Notes: a model not told the origin generated them from the sequence alone. DNA of 7,538 bases from an uncultured Verrucomicrobiota bacterium (GCA_946534745.1 CAMNDA010000403.1:1-7538), one strand, 5' to 3'; counted from the first letter of the stretch, positions 1 through 6,747 are shown. Translations and numbers: made by a program.

Positions 1-147
1 GCGGGCGACGGTCTCGTCGAACGGCGCGTCGCCCTGCGCGCGCAGGACGATGCGCGAGACCTTGGCCGCGCCGGGCGCGGGCTCGGCGGGCGCGGCGGCG
101 GCGGCGAGCGCGAGCGGCAGGGCGAGGAGGACGGCGGAGATGCGCAT
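1..147 (-). CDS. Exported protein, N-terminal fragment; possibly POTRA/Omp85 (BamA-like)
   Basis: This is the start of a gene that runs off the left edge; 49 codons are visible. The protein begins MRISAVLLALPLALAAAAAP, a textbook Sec signal peptide: one Arg, a Leu/Ala core and an Ala-rich cleavage zone around residues 18-22. A Pro/Ala-rich stretch (about 20-28) follows, then KVSRIVLRAQGDAPFDETVA (29-48). That pattern of alternating hydrophobics, a G and then a helix start resembles the first strand of a POTRA domain, as in BamA/TamA outer-membrane assembly proteins. The POTRA reading rests on about 20 residues and is tentative; other periplasmic proteins start similarly. No clear Shine-Dalgarno precedes the ATG at 147, but a good promoter lies 48-76 bp upstream. 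It is divergent from the flavoprotein gene and may be unrelated to the glycan locus. Confidence 0.65.
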   Translation of the reverse strand, partial: MRISAVLLALPLALAAAAAPAEPAPGAAKVSRIVLRAQGDAPFDETVAR

Positions 148-194
148 GGGGGAGAAGGGATCGGCGTTCCGCGCGGAATGCGGGAACGGGCGCC

Positions 195-223
195 ATTCTA
201 CACGTTTCCCCGCGCGCGGGCAA
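195..223 (-). promoter_or_regulatory. Sigma70-like promoter for the leftmost gene
   Basis: On the minus strand a TTGCCC -35 box (223-218) is followed after exactly 17 bases by a TAGAAT -10 box (200-195), matching 5 of 6 consensus bases at -10. Transcription would begin near 188, giving a leader of about 41 nt before the ATG at 147. This is the best promoter match in the window and supports the start chosen for that gene. It was found by eye, without matrix scoring. Confidence 0.55.
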
Positions 224-254
224 CCCCGCGCGCAAACCGCCGAATCCCGTCCGC

Positions 255-273
255 CGGACGCCCCGGGCGTCCG
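255..273. repeat. Perfect 9-bp-arm palindrome
   Basis: CGGACGCCC (255-263) and GGGCGTCCG (265-273) are perfect inverted arms around one central base. As RNA this would fold as a hairpin of about 7-8 bp with a short C/G loop. No T-run follows on either strand, so it does not look like an intrinsic terminator for a gene in this window. It lies between the divergent promoters at 195-223 and 299-327, so a protein-binding site is possible. In DNA this GC-rich, palindromes also arise by chance. Confidence 0.4.
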
Positions 274-298
274 AGGACGGCGGGCGCGGTTTTCCCGG

Positions 299-327
299 TT
301 GCATCCGGCGGGGCGTTGTGAGAGAAT
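299..327 (+). promoter_or_regulatory. Weak candidate promoter for the FAD oxidoreductase gene
   Basis: TTGCAT (299-304), a 17-base spacer and GAGAAT (322-327) resemble a weak sigma70 promoter, with 3/6 and 4/6 consensus matches. It would start RNA near 334, with a leader of about 47 nt that contains the operator-like palindrome at 360-376. The region from about 316 to 380 is clearly less GC-rich than its surroundings, as expected of a promoter zone. The exact boxes are uncertain. Confidence 0.35.
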
Positions 328-356
328 GGGAGCCGTTGGAGATCGATCCGAATTTC

Positions 357-376
357 CATAAGTCACACGATTGACC
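357..376. promoter_or_regulatory. Putative LacI-family operator O1, upstream of the FAD oxidoreductase
   Basis: AAGTCACACGATTGAC (360-375) is an imperfect dyad centred on the CG at 368-369, with GTCA/TGAC arms (362-365 and 372-375). The 18 bases at 357-374 match 15 of 18 bases at 2903-2920, upstream of the glycosidase. A central CpG is the hallmark of LacI-family operators, because the hinge-helix Leu of the regulator inserts there. It ends 5 bases before the ATG at 381 and no Shine-Dalgarno is visible, so bound protein would cover the start region or block the polymerase. Its assignment to the regulator encoded at 6744 is inferred from proximity and motif sharing. Confidence 0.55.
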
Positions 377-380
377 TGAA

Positions 381-1667
381 ATGAGCGAAATCCTCCGCGA
401 AGTCCTCGAAACCCCCGTCGCCGGCTCCTACGACGTGCTCGTCGCGGGCGGCGGCCCCGCCGGCGTCGCCGCCGCCGTGTGCGCGGCGCGCCTCGGCGCG
501 AAGACCTGCCTCGTCGAGCAGACCGGCGTCGTCGGCGGCGTCGCCACCTCGGGACTCATGAGCCACTGGACCGGCAACACGCGCGGCGGCATCTACGAGG
601 AGATCCTCGAGCGCTCGAAGGACTCGGACGACCCCGCGCTGCGCCAGACGATCAACCCGGACCGGCTCCAGGACTGCCTCCTCTCGATGCTCGCCGAGGC
701 GGGCGCGGAGCTGCGGCTCTACACGTTCGTCTCGGCGCCGCTGATGGAGGACGGGCGCGTCGCGGGCGTGGTCTGCGAGAGCAAGAGCGGGCGGCAGGCG
801 CTGCGCGCGAAGGTCGTCGTGGACGCCTCGGGCGACGGCGACGTCGCCGCGCGCGCCGGCGCCGCGTTCGAGCTCGGCCGCGCGGGCGACCACGCGATGC
901 AGCCGATGACGCTGATGTTCAAGCTCGGCGGCGTGGACACGGACCGCGCGATCTTCCCCCAGGCCTTCGAGCACCGCATCGAGGTGCCGGCGGGCGAGAT
1001 CCAGGCCCTCGGCAAGGCCGAGCTCCCCTCCCCCGCCGGCCACGTGCTGCTCTACCGCTCGACGCTGCCCGGGGTCGTCACGGTGAACATGACGAACCTT
1101 ACGCACGTCGACGGCACGAAGGCCGAGGACCTCACGAAGGCGCAGATCGCCTGCCACGGGCAGATCGGGCCGATCGTCGACTTCCTGCGGCGCCGCGCCC
1201 CGGGGTACGAAAAGTGCTTCGTCATCTCGTCCGCCGCGCAGATCGGCGTGCGCGAGACGCGCCACTTCAAGGGCGTCTCGACGATCACGGAGGAGGACAT
1301 CCTCGCGGCGCGCGTCTTCCCGGACTGGGTCGTGACGAAGGCCCACTTCAACTTCGACATCCACAACGTCGAGGGCGCGGGCCTGGACGCGCACGGCAGC
1401 CAGGCGACCTTCACGCAGCGCAAGGGCTACACGATCCCCTACGGGTGCCTCGTGCCGGAGACGCTCGACGGCCTGCTCCTCGCGGGCCGCTCGATCTCCG
1501 GGACGCACAAGGCGTGCAGCAACTTCCGCGCGATGCCGATCTGCGCGAACGTCGGCCAGGCGGCCGGCGTCGCCGCGGCGCTCGCCGCGCGCGCCGGCGT
1601 GCAGCCGCGCGCCGTCCCGGTCGCGGACATCCAGGCCGAGCTGCGCAGGCAGGGCGTGGAGCCGTAG
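381..1667 (+). CDS. FAD-dependent oxidoreductase (FAD_oxidored family)
   Basis: The protein has 428 residues and no signal peptide, so it is probably cytoplasmic. A Rossmann dinucleotide-binding fold opens it: VLVAGGGPAGVAAA with GxGxxG at residues 23-28, and the ribose-binding acidic residue E46 in CLVEQ. GGVATSGLM (52-60) follows. VVVDASGDGDVAARAG (145-160) is the second FAD-contacting motif of this family. IGVRETR (288-294) matches the conserved signature of the FAD_oxidored family (PF12831-type), and AGRSISG (368-374) begins the C-terminal FAD segment, which ends in an Ala-rich helix. The length is normal for the shorter family members and all FAD motifs are intact. Such proteins often neighbour glycoside hydrolases in PVC bacteria, but their substrates are mostly unknown; oxidation of a sugar or sugar-derived product is only inferred. 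The ATG at 381 places the Rossmann strand at the usual distance. No Shine-Dalgarno is visible, and a putative operator lies just upstream. Confidence 0.88.
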   Translation: MSEILREVLETPVAGSYDVLVAGGGPAGVAAAVCAARLGAKTCLVEQTGVVGGVATSGLMSHWTGNTRGGIYEEILERSKDSDDPALRQTINPDRLQDCLLSMLAEAGAELRLYTFVSAPLMEDGRVAGVVCESKSGRQALRAKVVVDASGDGDVAARAGAAFELGRAGDHAMQPMTLMFKLGGVDTDRAIFPQAFEHRIEVPAGEIQALGKAELPSPAGHVLLYRSTLPGVVTVNMTNLTHVDGTKAEDLTKAQIACHGQIGPIVDFLRRRAPGYEKCFVISSAAQIGVRETRHFKGVSTITEEDILAARVFPDWVVTKAHFNFDIHNVEGAGLDAHGSQATFTQRKGYTIPYGCLVPETLDGLLLAGRSISGTHKACSNFRAMPICANVGQAAGVAAALAARAGVQPRAVPVADIQAELRRQGVEP

Positions 1668-1683
1668 GGGCAGCGACCGCCGT

Positions 1684-2778
1684 TCAGAGGGCGATGTCGC
1701 GCCAGACGCCCTGGCAGGGGTTGCCCATGACGAAGCGGACGCGCCCCGCCGCCAGGTCCGCGACGAAGGCGTAGTTCGTCGCGCTCGCCAGCGGCAGGTC
1801 CTCCGGCGGCGTGCCCGGCGCGGGATGGACGCAGATCGAGGGGCGTCCGTCCTCGTGGTCGGCGAGGAACCGCTCCGCGTCGGCCATCGTCAGGCCCGCA
1901 CGGCCGCGCAGCAGCGCGGAGAGGCGGTCGTAGCGCGCGGAGGTGCTCCCGCCGGGCGGGTCGCCGGAACGGTAGCGCGGTGAGACGAAGTGGTTCGTGT
2001 GGACGAAGACGCCGCCCTCGGGACGCAGCTCCGCCGCGCCGTCCGGGTCGAGCTCGAACGCGATGCAGCGGCCGTCGCGCGCCGTGACGGCCAGGCACGC
2101 CGGGGCGGGGACGGGAGGGGCGGCGACGCGGCGGAACGCCTCGTCCGCCGTCGGCGCCTCGAGGACGTGGCGCATGCGGACGTGGAGCGGGACGCCCCCG
2201 CCCTTCCGCGGGGAGGAGAGCGCGTTGAGCGTGAGGCAGAAGCCGGCGGCGCTGACGCCCTTGCCGCCGACCATTCCGGCCTCGAGCGGCATCCAGACCG
2301 CCGGACGGCCGCCCTCGGCGGGAAGGCGCGCGAGGATCGTCGCCCCGCGCTGGGCGCTCGAGTAGTCCCACGTCTGCCCGGCGAGCACGGCGCCGTCCGC
2401 CGTCGCGGGCGGGACCGCCGCGAACGCGGTGCACTCGCCCTCCGGCGCCGGCTCTCCCGGCTCGAGGCCGGAGTAGAGGATCTCGCTGCGGAGGTTGAGC
2501 GCGAGGACATCCTCGAAGCCGATCCCGGCGCCGGCCGCGATGCCGCGCATCTCCTCGGCGTACGGGGCGAACTCGCCCGCGAGCGCCGGCGCGAAGGCGC
2601 GCGCGGCGGCGCGGGCGTCCTCCCACGAGAAGGGGTTGCGCCACTTGCGGGCGAACCTGGCGCGGTAGGTGTCGAGGCTGCGCATCACCTGCGCGCGGCA
2701 CGCCGAGCCGTGCGCCAGGCCCCTGTCGTACGGGGCGCCGGCGAGCACGATCTCGGGAACTTTCCGGTCGTCTTCCAT
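1684..2778 (-). CDS. C45-family Ntn hydrolase / acyl-CoA:6-APA acyltransferase-like protein
   Basis: The protein has 364 residues and no signal peptide. Order of elements: an N-terminal segment PYDRGLAHG (16-24) typical of the family; a helical region; GECTAFAA with the candidate nucleophile C116; GQTWDY (134-139, usually GQNWDW); KGVSAAGFCLTLNAL (173-187); HTNHF (260-264); and a late SICVHP segment. These match the penicillin acyltransferase-like (peptidase C45) family of N-terminal-nucleophile amidases. Such proteins are normally made as precursors and cut just before the Cys, which would give a chain of about 115 residues and one of about 249 here. The family hydrolyses or transfers acyl groups on amides; the substrate here is unknown. 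Family members often have D or G before the Cys, whereas this one has E115. The 3' end is convergent with the flavoprotein gene across 16 bp with no visible terminator. Its promoter suggests a leaderless mRNA. A link to the glycosidase locus is plausible by position only. Confidence 0.85.
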   Translation of the reverse strand: MEDDRKVPEIVLAGAPYDRGLAHGSACRAQVMRSLDTYRARFARKWRNPFSWEDARAAARAFAPALAGEFAPYAEEMRGIAAGAGIGFEDVLALNLRSEILYSGLEPGEPAPEGECTAFAAVPPATADGAVLAGQTWDYSSAQRGATILARLPAEGGRPAVWMPLEAGMVGGKGVSAAGFCLTLNALSSPRKGGGVPLHVRMRHVLEAPTADEAFRRVAAPPVPAPACLAVTARDGRCIAFELDPDGAAELRPEGGVFVHTNHFVSPRYRSGDPPGGSTSARYDRLSALLRGRAGLTMADAERFLADHEDGRPSICVHPAPGTPPEDLPLASATNYAFVADLAAGRVRFVMGNPCQGVWRDIAL

Positions 2779-2780
2779 GC

Positions 2781-2830
2781 CCCGAGTCTAGCAGAAGACG
2801 GCGGTCCGCCGCAACGGGGGTTGACTCGGG
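2781..2830. repeat. 8-bp inverted repeat joining the two divergent promoters
   Basis: CCCGAGTC (2781-2788) and GACTCGGG (2823-2830) are perfect inverted arms 34 bases apart. A second perfect dyad, CGGCGG-T-CCGCCG, sits between them at 2799-2811. The left arm overlaps the -10 box of the C45 gene on the minus strand, and the right arm overlaps the -35 box of the glycosidase gene on the plus strand. The arrangement could serve a regulator acting on both genes, but it may be coincidental. Confidence 0.4.
2785..2814 (-). promoter_or_regulatory. Candidate promoter of the C45 gene, predicting a leaderless transcript
   Basis: On the minus strand, TTGCGG (2814-2809), an 18-base spacer and TAGACT (2790-2785) form a sigma70-like promoter. 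With the usual 6-7 base distance, RNA would start at or within a base of the A of the ATG at 2778. No Shine-Dalgarno is present in the intervening bases, which fits a leaderless mRNA. Confidence 0.4.
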
Positions 2831-2850
2831 GCGGGGCGCTCTGGTAGGAT
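2821..2850 (+). promoter_or_regulatory. Sigma70-like promoter of the glycosidase-lacI operon
   Basis: TTGACT (2821-2826, 5/6 consensus), an 18-base spacer and TAGGAT (2845-2850, 4/6) point at the glycosidase gene. Transcription would start near 2857, giving a leader of about 78 nt. The leader includes a small hairpin (GGGAC 2861-2865 with GTCCC 2871-2875) and the operator-like palindrome near 2914. The -35 box lies within GGTTGACT (2819-2826), the reverse complement of AGTCAACC in the O2 palindrome. Confidence 0.5.
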
Positions 2851-2902
2851 GTCGGGCATGGGGACGGACGGTCCCGCGCCGGCCGCCCCCTCTTTTCGGA
2901 AA

Positions 2903-2922
2903 CACAAGTCAACCGATTGATT
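2903..2922. promoter_or_regulatory. Putative LacI-family operator O2, upstream of the glycosidase
   Basis: AGTCAACCGATTGATT (2907-2922) is an imperfect dyad centred on the CG at 2914-2915; six of its eight base pairs are symmetric. Together with O1 it suggests a symmetric ideal close to GTCAATCGATTGAC. It ends just before the Shine-Dalgarno of the glycosidase gene and lies about 50 bases downstream of the predicted transcription start, so it would act as a roadblock or start-region operator. The regulator gene 3.8 kb downstream is in the same transcription unit, which suggests autoregulation. Confidence 0.6.
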
Positions 2923-2928
2923 GAAGGA
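2923..2928 (+). promoter_or_regulatory. Ribosome binding site that decides the glycosidase start
   Basis: GAAGGA lies six bases before the ATG at 2935, a normal Shine-Dalgarno spacing. It favours that ATG over the in-frame TTG at 2917, which lies inside the operator and would add six residues in front of the signal peptide. It is the only clear Shine-Dalgarno upstream of any gene in the window. Confidence 0.6.
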
Positions 2929-2934
2929 ACCACG

Positions 2935-5900
2935 ATGAACACGCTCCGTTCCGCACTCGCGCGCGGCCTCGCCGCGCTCTCGCTCGCGGCCGTGCTGCTC
3001 GCGCCGCCCGCCGCCGCCGCCGTCCACGAGGACGACTGGCTCAAGGTCGAGACGCCCGACAAGGTGTCGCCCGGATCCGGCTTCCAGGTCAAGGTCACGC
3101 TCAAGCGCGATCTGGGGCCCGAGGACAACGTCTCGGTCGCGATGCACCGCATGAAGCCCGATGGCAACTGGCGCGACACGGGCGAGTGGCGTCCGCCGCA
3201 GTCGATGAAGAAGGGCGAGACGAAGGTCTACTCCTTCACCGCCGCGTGGGCGGAGGACATCGGCCACTTCGGCCCGCTCGTCTTCACCGCGCCGAAGGGC
3301 GACTGGAACAAGGCCACGCACAAGCTCTTCTGCGGCAAGATCGAGTGGGCGATGTCGCCCGAGCAGGCCGCCGCGAAGAAGAAGGCCCAGGAGGAGGCCG
3401 AGGCCCGCAAGCGGCCGCCGGCGGGCATCACCTACAAGAAGAGCTGGCTCCAGCCGCGCGGGTTCTTCAAGCCCGGGACGGACGAGCCCCTGAAGGAGCT
3501 CCGCGAGGGCGACTCCTTCGAGCTCGTCGCGGACTACTACCTCGACCCCTCCGAATACTGGAACGACAAGTGCCACGTCGTCGCGTTCCCCTGCGGCCCG
3601 TGGATCGACAACCCGGACGGCGTCTACGAGAAGAGCGCGCACCACGTCGGCTACGAAGGGCTCGGCTGGTCGTTCAAGGCCGTGACGCCCGGCAAGGGCA
3701 CCGTGCGCTTCCGGCAGACGCTCAAGAAGGCCTACCGCTACAACTCGCTCTTCTACCACGTCCGCTTCCGCGGCGGCGACGACAAGGACTTTCCGTGGAC
3801 GAAGACCTGCGGCGCGCCGGCGATCGCCCGCCACCTGGACGGCCTCGACCTCGTCGCGCCCGTGCCCGGCGGCCTCTTCGTCCAGGGGAGGGAGAAGCCC
3901 GTGCTCGACCTCCTCGCGGCCCCCGGCTCGAAGCAGGGCGCGGAGGTCTCGATCCGCCTCTTCGCGCTCGACTCCGACGGCAAGCTCGACGAGGTCGGCG
4001 TCGCGAAGGCCGCGATGCCCGCCGAGGGCGCGACGGCGAAGGTCGACCTTTCGCCCGTCGTCGGCAGGCGCCTCGGCTGCTTTCTCGCCGAGGGGCGCTG
4101 CGGCGACCTCGCGGTCGACGCGTTCTTCGCCGTGATCCCCGACGTGCGGAAGGCGCTCGGCGGCCGCAAGGCGCCCTTCGGCGCGACGGACCTCAGCTCC
4201 GAGGACGAATGCGCCGCCGCGGGGCGGCTCGGCCTCTCGGTCTGCCGCCTCTTCATCGGCTGGGGCGGGCTCGTCCCGCAGCGCGGGCAGTACCGCTTCG
4301 ACGGCCTCGCCGCCCGCATGGACCGCATGGAGAAGCACGGCGTGCAGCCGTGGCTGATGCTCACCGGCGCGCCCGAGTGGGTGCTGCCGCCCGACGTCCA
4401 CTCGCCCGGCTTCGAGCCGTATCCCTTCGACGAGGCCGGCTGGCGCGAGAGCATCCGCGCGATCTCGCAGAAGTTCGGCAGCCGCGTCTACGGCATCGAG
4501 TGGCTCAACGAGATCGTTCCGGGCAACAAGAGCAAGAACCCCGTCGCCGACTACAAGCGCTTCTGCGAGATCGGCGCCGAGGAGCTGCACAAGGTGAACC
4601 CCAAGGCCAAGTCCATCCTCGCCGGCGGCCTCTGGCCACGCAACTTCCGCCTCGACATGCTCGGCGCCGGCATCGACCGGTGCATCGACGTCCTTCCGAT
4701 CCACTACAGCTCCTACGAAGGCGCCAAGGAGGCGCTCGCCGACGCCGCGAGCGGCGGCGTGAAGTCCGTCTGGAACGACGAGACCGCCTCGGGCATCTCC
4801 GTCTGGCGGATGCCCGGGCGCGAGGCGCTCGAACGCAGCGTCCTGATGAGCCGCTACATCCTCCGCACCTGGCCCGAGCAGCTCGCGGCCGGCGTCGACG
4901 GCCTCATCTACTTCGGCGGCGAGGCGAACCCCGCCGGCAACTGGAAGTACCTCCTGGACGACCACACGCCGCGGCCCGTCGCCGCCACGCTCGCCGTGAT
5001 GTCCGCCAAGCTCGGCGACGCCCGCCCCGTCGGCGTCTACTACGCCGAGCCCGGCGCGCGCGTCGTCGTCTTCGAGAAGACCGACGGCTCCGCGCTCGCG
5101 GTCGTCGGCTCCCTGAACGGCGACCCCGCCTCCGCGCCCGTCTCGGTGAAGCTCCCCGCCGCGCCCGGCGCGAAGGTCGTCCGCACCGACCACCAGGGCA
5201 ACGCCACGGCGCTCGCCGCGGGGGCCGACGGCACGGTCGCCGTCTCCGCCGGCGCGATGCCCGCGTTCTACGAGGGCCTCCCGCTCGACCCGCTCGCGAT
5301 CCGCTGCGCGCTGGAGATCGACGGCCAGGACACGGTCGTGCCCAAGCCCGCCGTGAGCTTCGTCCGTAGCTCCGCCCCGAGCCTGCGCGCCGCCGTCCGC
5401 AACCCGCTGCGCGTCCCCGTCGAGGGCGTCGTCGGCTTCGCGATCGGAGGCAAGGACGCCGGGCGCAAGCCCTTCAAGCTCGCCCCCGGCGCGAGCGAGC
5501 ACCTCGTCCTCGACGTCCCCGCCGGCGTCCTCCCGGACGGCCTCGCGGACGCCGTCGCCGGGCTCTCGTGGAAGCCCGGCAAGGCGACGAAGCCCGTCTC
5601 CGCCAAGCGCGCCTTCACCGTGGACACGATCGACCCCTCCTCGCTCGGCAACCTGCTCGCGAACGGCTCGTTCGAGAAGGGCAAGAACGGCTGGAACGGC
5701 AACGGGAGCATCGTCGACCTGCCCGGCGGCCGCCCCGGCGAGGAGGGCCGCGCGCTCTCGCTCGACCACGCGGAGGGCTACGTGCAGTGCCTCCAGAAGG
5801 TTCCGAACCCCGCCCCCGGCCGCGAGCTGCTGTACACCGCGTGGGTCCGCACCGAGGACATGTACGCGGGCTCGAACCTCTCGCTCGTCCGCAAGGACGG

Positions 5901-6747
5901 CGCCTGGAACAACCTCTACATCCCGGACGTCTTCTGCGCCCCGAAGGACTCCGCCGGCGCCTGGCAGATCATGGTGAAGGCCTTCTCGACCGATCCGGAC
6001 AACAAGGACATCCAGGTGCAGCCCGTCGCCAAGGGCAAGAACGGCACCGCGCTCTACGACCACGTCCGCCTCACCGTCCGCGACGGCTCCGACTGGGCCG
6101 CCGAGGCCTACCGCACGGCGAAGCCCAAGGCGATCGACGGCGACCTCTCCGACTGGGACTTCGCCGACCCGCTGCCGCTGCTGGGCGGCAACCAGATTTC
6201 CGCCGAGGGCGGATACAAGTGGACGCCCGAGAACCTCTCCGGCGTCGCGCAGCTCGCGTGGGACGCCGACTCGCTCTACCTCGCCGTGCGCGTGCGCGAC
6301 GACGTCCATGCGGCGCAGACCGGCGAGAAGACGCTCGAGGGCGACGCGCTCCAGATCGGCCTGCACCCGGCCAACCGCATCCCGGGCACCGAGGCCCGCG
6401 CGATCGAGTGGCACGTCTCCGCCGCGAGCCCGGGCAGCGGTTCCGGAAAGCACACCGTCTTCCGCCCCGCCGCGCACGCCGCGGGCCTCGCGAGCGGGCA
6501 GCTCGCGAAGGACTCCTCCGTCTACGAGATCGCCGTGAAGCGCGCCGGCAAGGACACCTGCTACGAGCTGCGCATCCCGTGGACCGAGGCGGGCGGCGTC
6601 CGCCCTCAGCCCGGCGTGCGCCTCGGCCTCTCTCTGCGCCTCCTCGACGCCGACAACGGCGCCGCGCGCGGCTCTGCCGCCTGGGGCCGCGGCCTCGCGC
6701 CCTCGTGGAGCCCGAGCGCGTTCGGATCATTGGTTCTGTTGCCATGA
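2935..6747 (+). CDS. Secreted multidomain glycoside hydrolase (clan GH-A-like) with CBM4/9- and CBM9-like modules
   Basis: The protein has 1270 residues. A Sec signal peptide spans 1 to about 29, with a Leu/Ala core and Ala-run cleavage before VHEDDW. Beta-rich domains occupy about 30-139 and 164-290, joined by a charged Ala/Lys/Glu linker (140-164). A further beta region (about 295-405) precedes a TIM barrel (about 408-710). The barrel carries IEWLNE with E526 as likely acid/base and SVWNDET with E616 as likely nucleophile. The 90-residue spacing and the N-E motif are typical of clan GH-A retaining enzymes, closest in feel to GH39-like proteins. Beta domains follow (about 715-795 and 800-895). 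A CBM4/9-like module starts at NLLANGSFE (906-914) and runs to about 1050. A CBM9/DOMON-like module starts near AIDGDLSDW (1066-1074) and reaches the C-terminus. The protein probably binds and cuts a polysaccharide outside the cytoplasm. Exact GH family and substrate are not evident. A Shine-Dalgarno supports the ATG at 2935, and the stop overlaps the regulator start. Confidence 0.85.
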   Translation: MNTLRSALARGLAALSLAAVLLAPPAAAAVHEDDWLKVETPDKVSPGSGFQVKVTLKRDLGPEDNVSVAMHRMKPDGNWRDTGEWRPPQSMKKGETKVYSFTAAWAEDIGHFGPLVFTAPKGDWNKATHKLFCGKIEWAMSPEQAAAKKKAQEEAEARKRPPAGITYKKSWLQPRGFFKPGTDEPLKELREGDSFELVADYYLDPSEYWNDKCHVVAFPCGPWIDNPDGVYEKSAHHVGYEGLGWSFKAVTPGKGTVRFRQTLKKAYRYNSLFYHVRFRGGDDKDFPWTKTCGAPAIARHLDGLDLVAPVPGGLFVQGREKPVLDLLAAPGSKQGAEVSIRLFALDSDGKLDEVGVAKAAMPAEGATAKVDLSPVVGRRLGCFLAEGRCGDLAVDAFFAVIPDVRKALGGRKAPFGATDLSSEDECAAAGRLGLSVCRLFIGWGGLVPQRGQYRFDGLAARMDRMEKHGVQPWLMLTGAPEWVLPPDVHSPGFEPYPFDEAGWRESIRAISQKFGSRVYGIEWLNEIVPGNKSKNPVADYKRFCEIGAEELHKVNPKAKSILAGGLWPRNFRLDMLGAGIDRCIDVLPIHYSSYEGAKEALADAASGGVKSVWNDETASGISVWRMPGREALERSVLMSRYILRTWPEQLAAGVDGLIYFGGEANPAGNWKYLLDDHTPRPVAATLAVMSAKLGDARPVGVYYAEPGARVVVFEKTDGSALAVVGSLNGDPASAPVSVKLPAAPGAKVVRTDHQGNATALAAGADGTVAVSAGAMPAFYEGLPLDPLAIRCALEIDGQDTVVPKPAVSFVRSSAPSLRAAVRNPLRVPVEGVVGFAIGGKDAGRKPFKLAPGASEHLVLDVPAGVLPDGLADAVAGLSWKPGKATKPVSAKRAFTVDTIDPSSLGNLLANGSFEKGKNGWNGNGSIVDLPGGRPGEEGRALSLDHAEGYVQCLQKVPNPAPGRELLYTAWVRTEDMYAGSNLSLVRKDGAWNNLYIPDVFCAPKDSAGAWQIMVKAFSTDPDNKDIQVQPVAKGKNGTALYDHVRLTVRDGSDWAAEAYRTAKPKAIDGDLSDWDFADPLPLLGGNQISAEGGYKWTPENLSGVAQLAWDADSLYLAVRVRDDVHAAQTGEKTLEGDALQIGLHPANRIPGTEARAIEWHVSAASPGSGSGKHTVFRPAAHAAGLASGQLAKDSSVYEIAVKRAGKDTCYELRIPWTEAGGVRPQPGVRLGLSLRLLDADNGAARGSAAWGRGLAPSWSPSAFGSLVLLP

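Noticed and set aside
50..361. A 103-codon plus-strand frame at the left end
   Set aside because: It overlaps the signal-peptide gene on the other strand and a promoter, and its Arg/Ala/Gly-rich product shows no motif.
363..1508. Long minus-strand frame antisense to the flavoprotein gene
   Set aside because: Its composition is Arg/Ala/Val/Asp-rich and repetitive, while the sense frame has intact FAD motifs.
1668..1683. Bidirectional terminator between the convergent genes
   Set aside because: Only 16 bases are present and no stem-loop or T-tract is visible on either strand.
1439..2905. Long minus-strand frame overlapping the C45 gene in another phase
   Set aside because: It is Arg/Pro/Gly-rich with no domain, whereas the other minus-strand frame carries the C45 motifs in the correct order.
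2917..2934. TTG at 2917 as the glycosidase start
   Set aside because: It lies inside the operator dyad with no SD before it; the ATG at 2935 has GAAGGA at good spacing and gives a clean signal peptide.
3186..5369. A 727-codon plus-strand frame inside the glycosidase gene
   Set aside because: Its product is extremely Arg-rich with low-complexity runs, the usual +1/+2 shadow of a GC-rich gene, and it has no supporting start site.
2788..6477. A 1229-codon stop-free frame on the minus strand antisense to the glycosidase
   Set aside because: It is a by-product of GC-biased codons on the coding strand. The translation is Arg/Ala/Val/Gly/Asp-rich with no domain motif or signal, while the sense frame has recognisable domains throughout.
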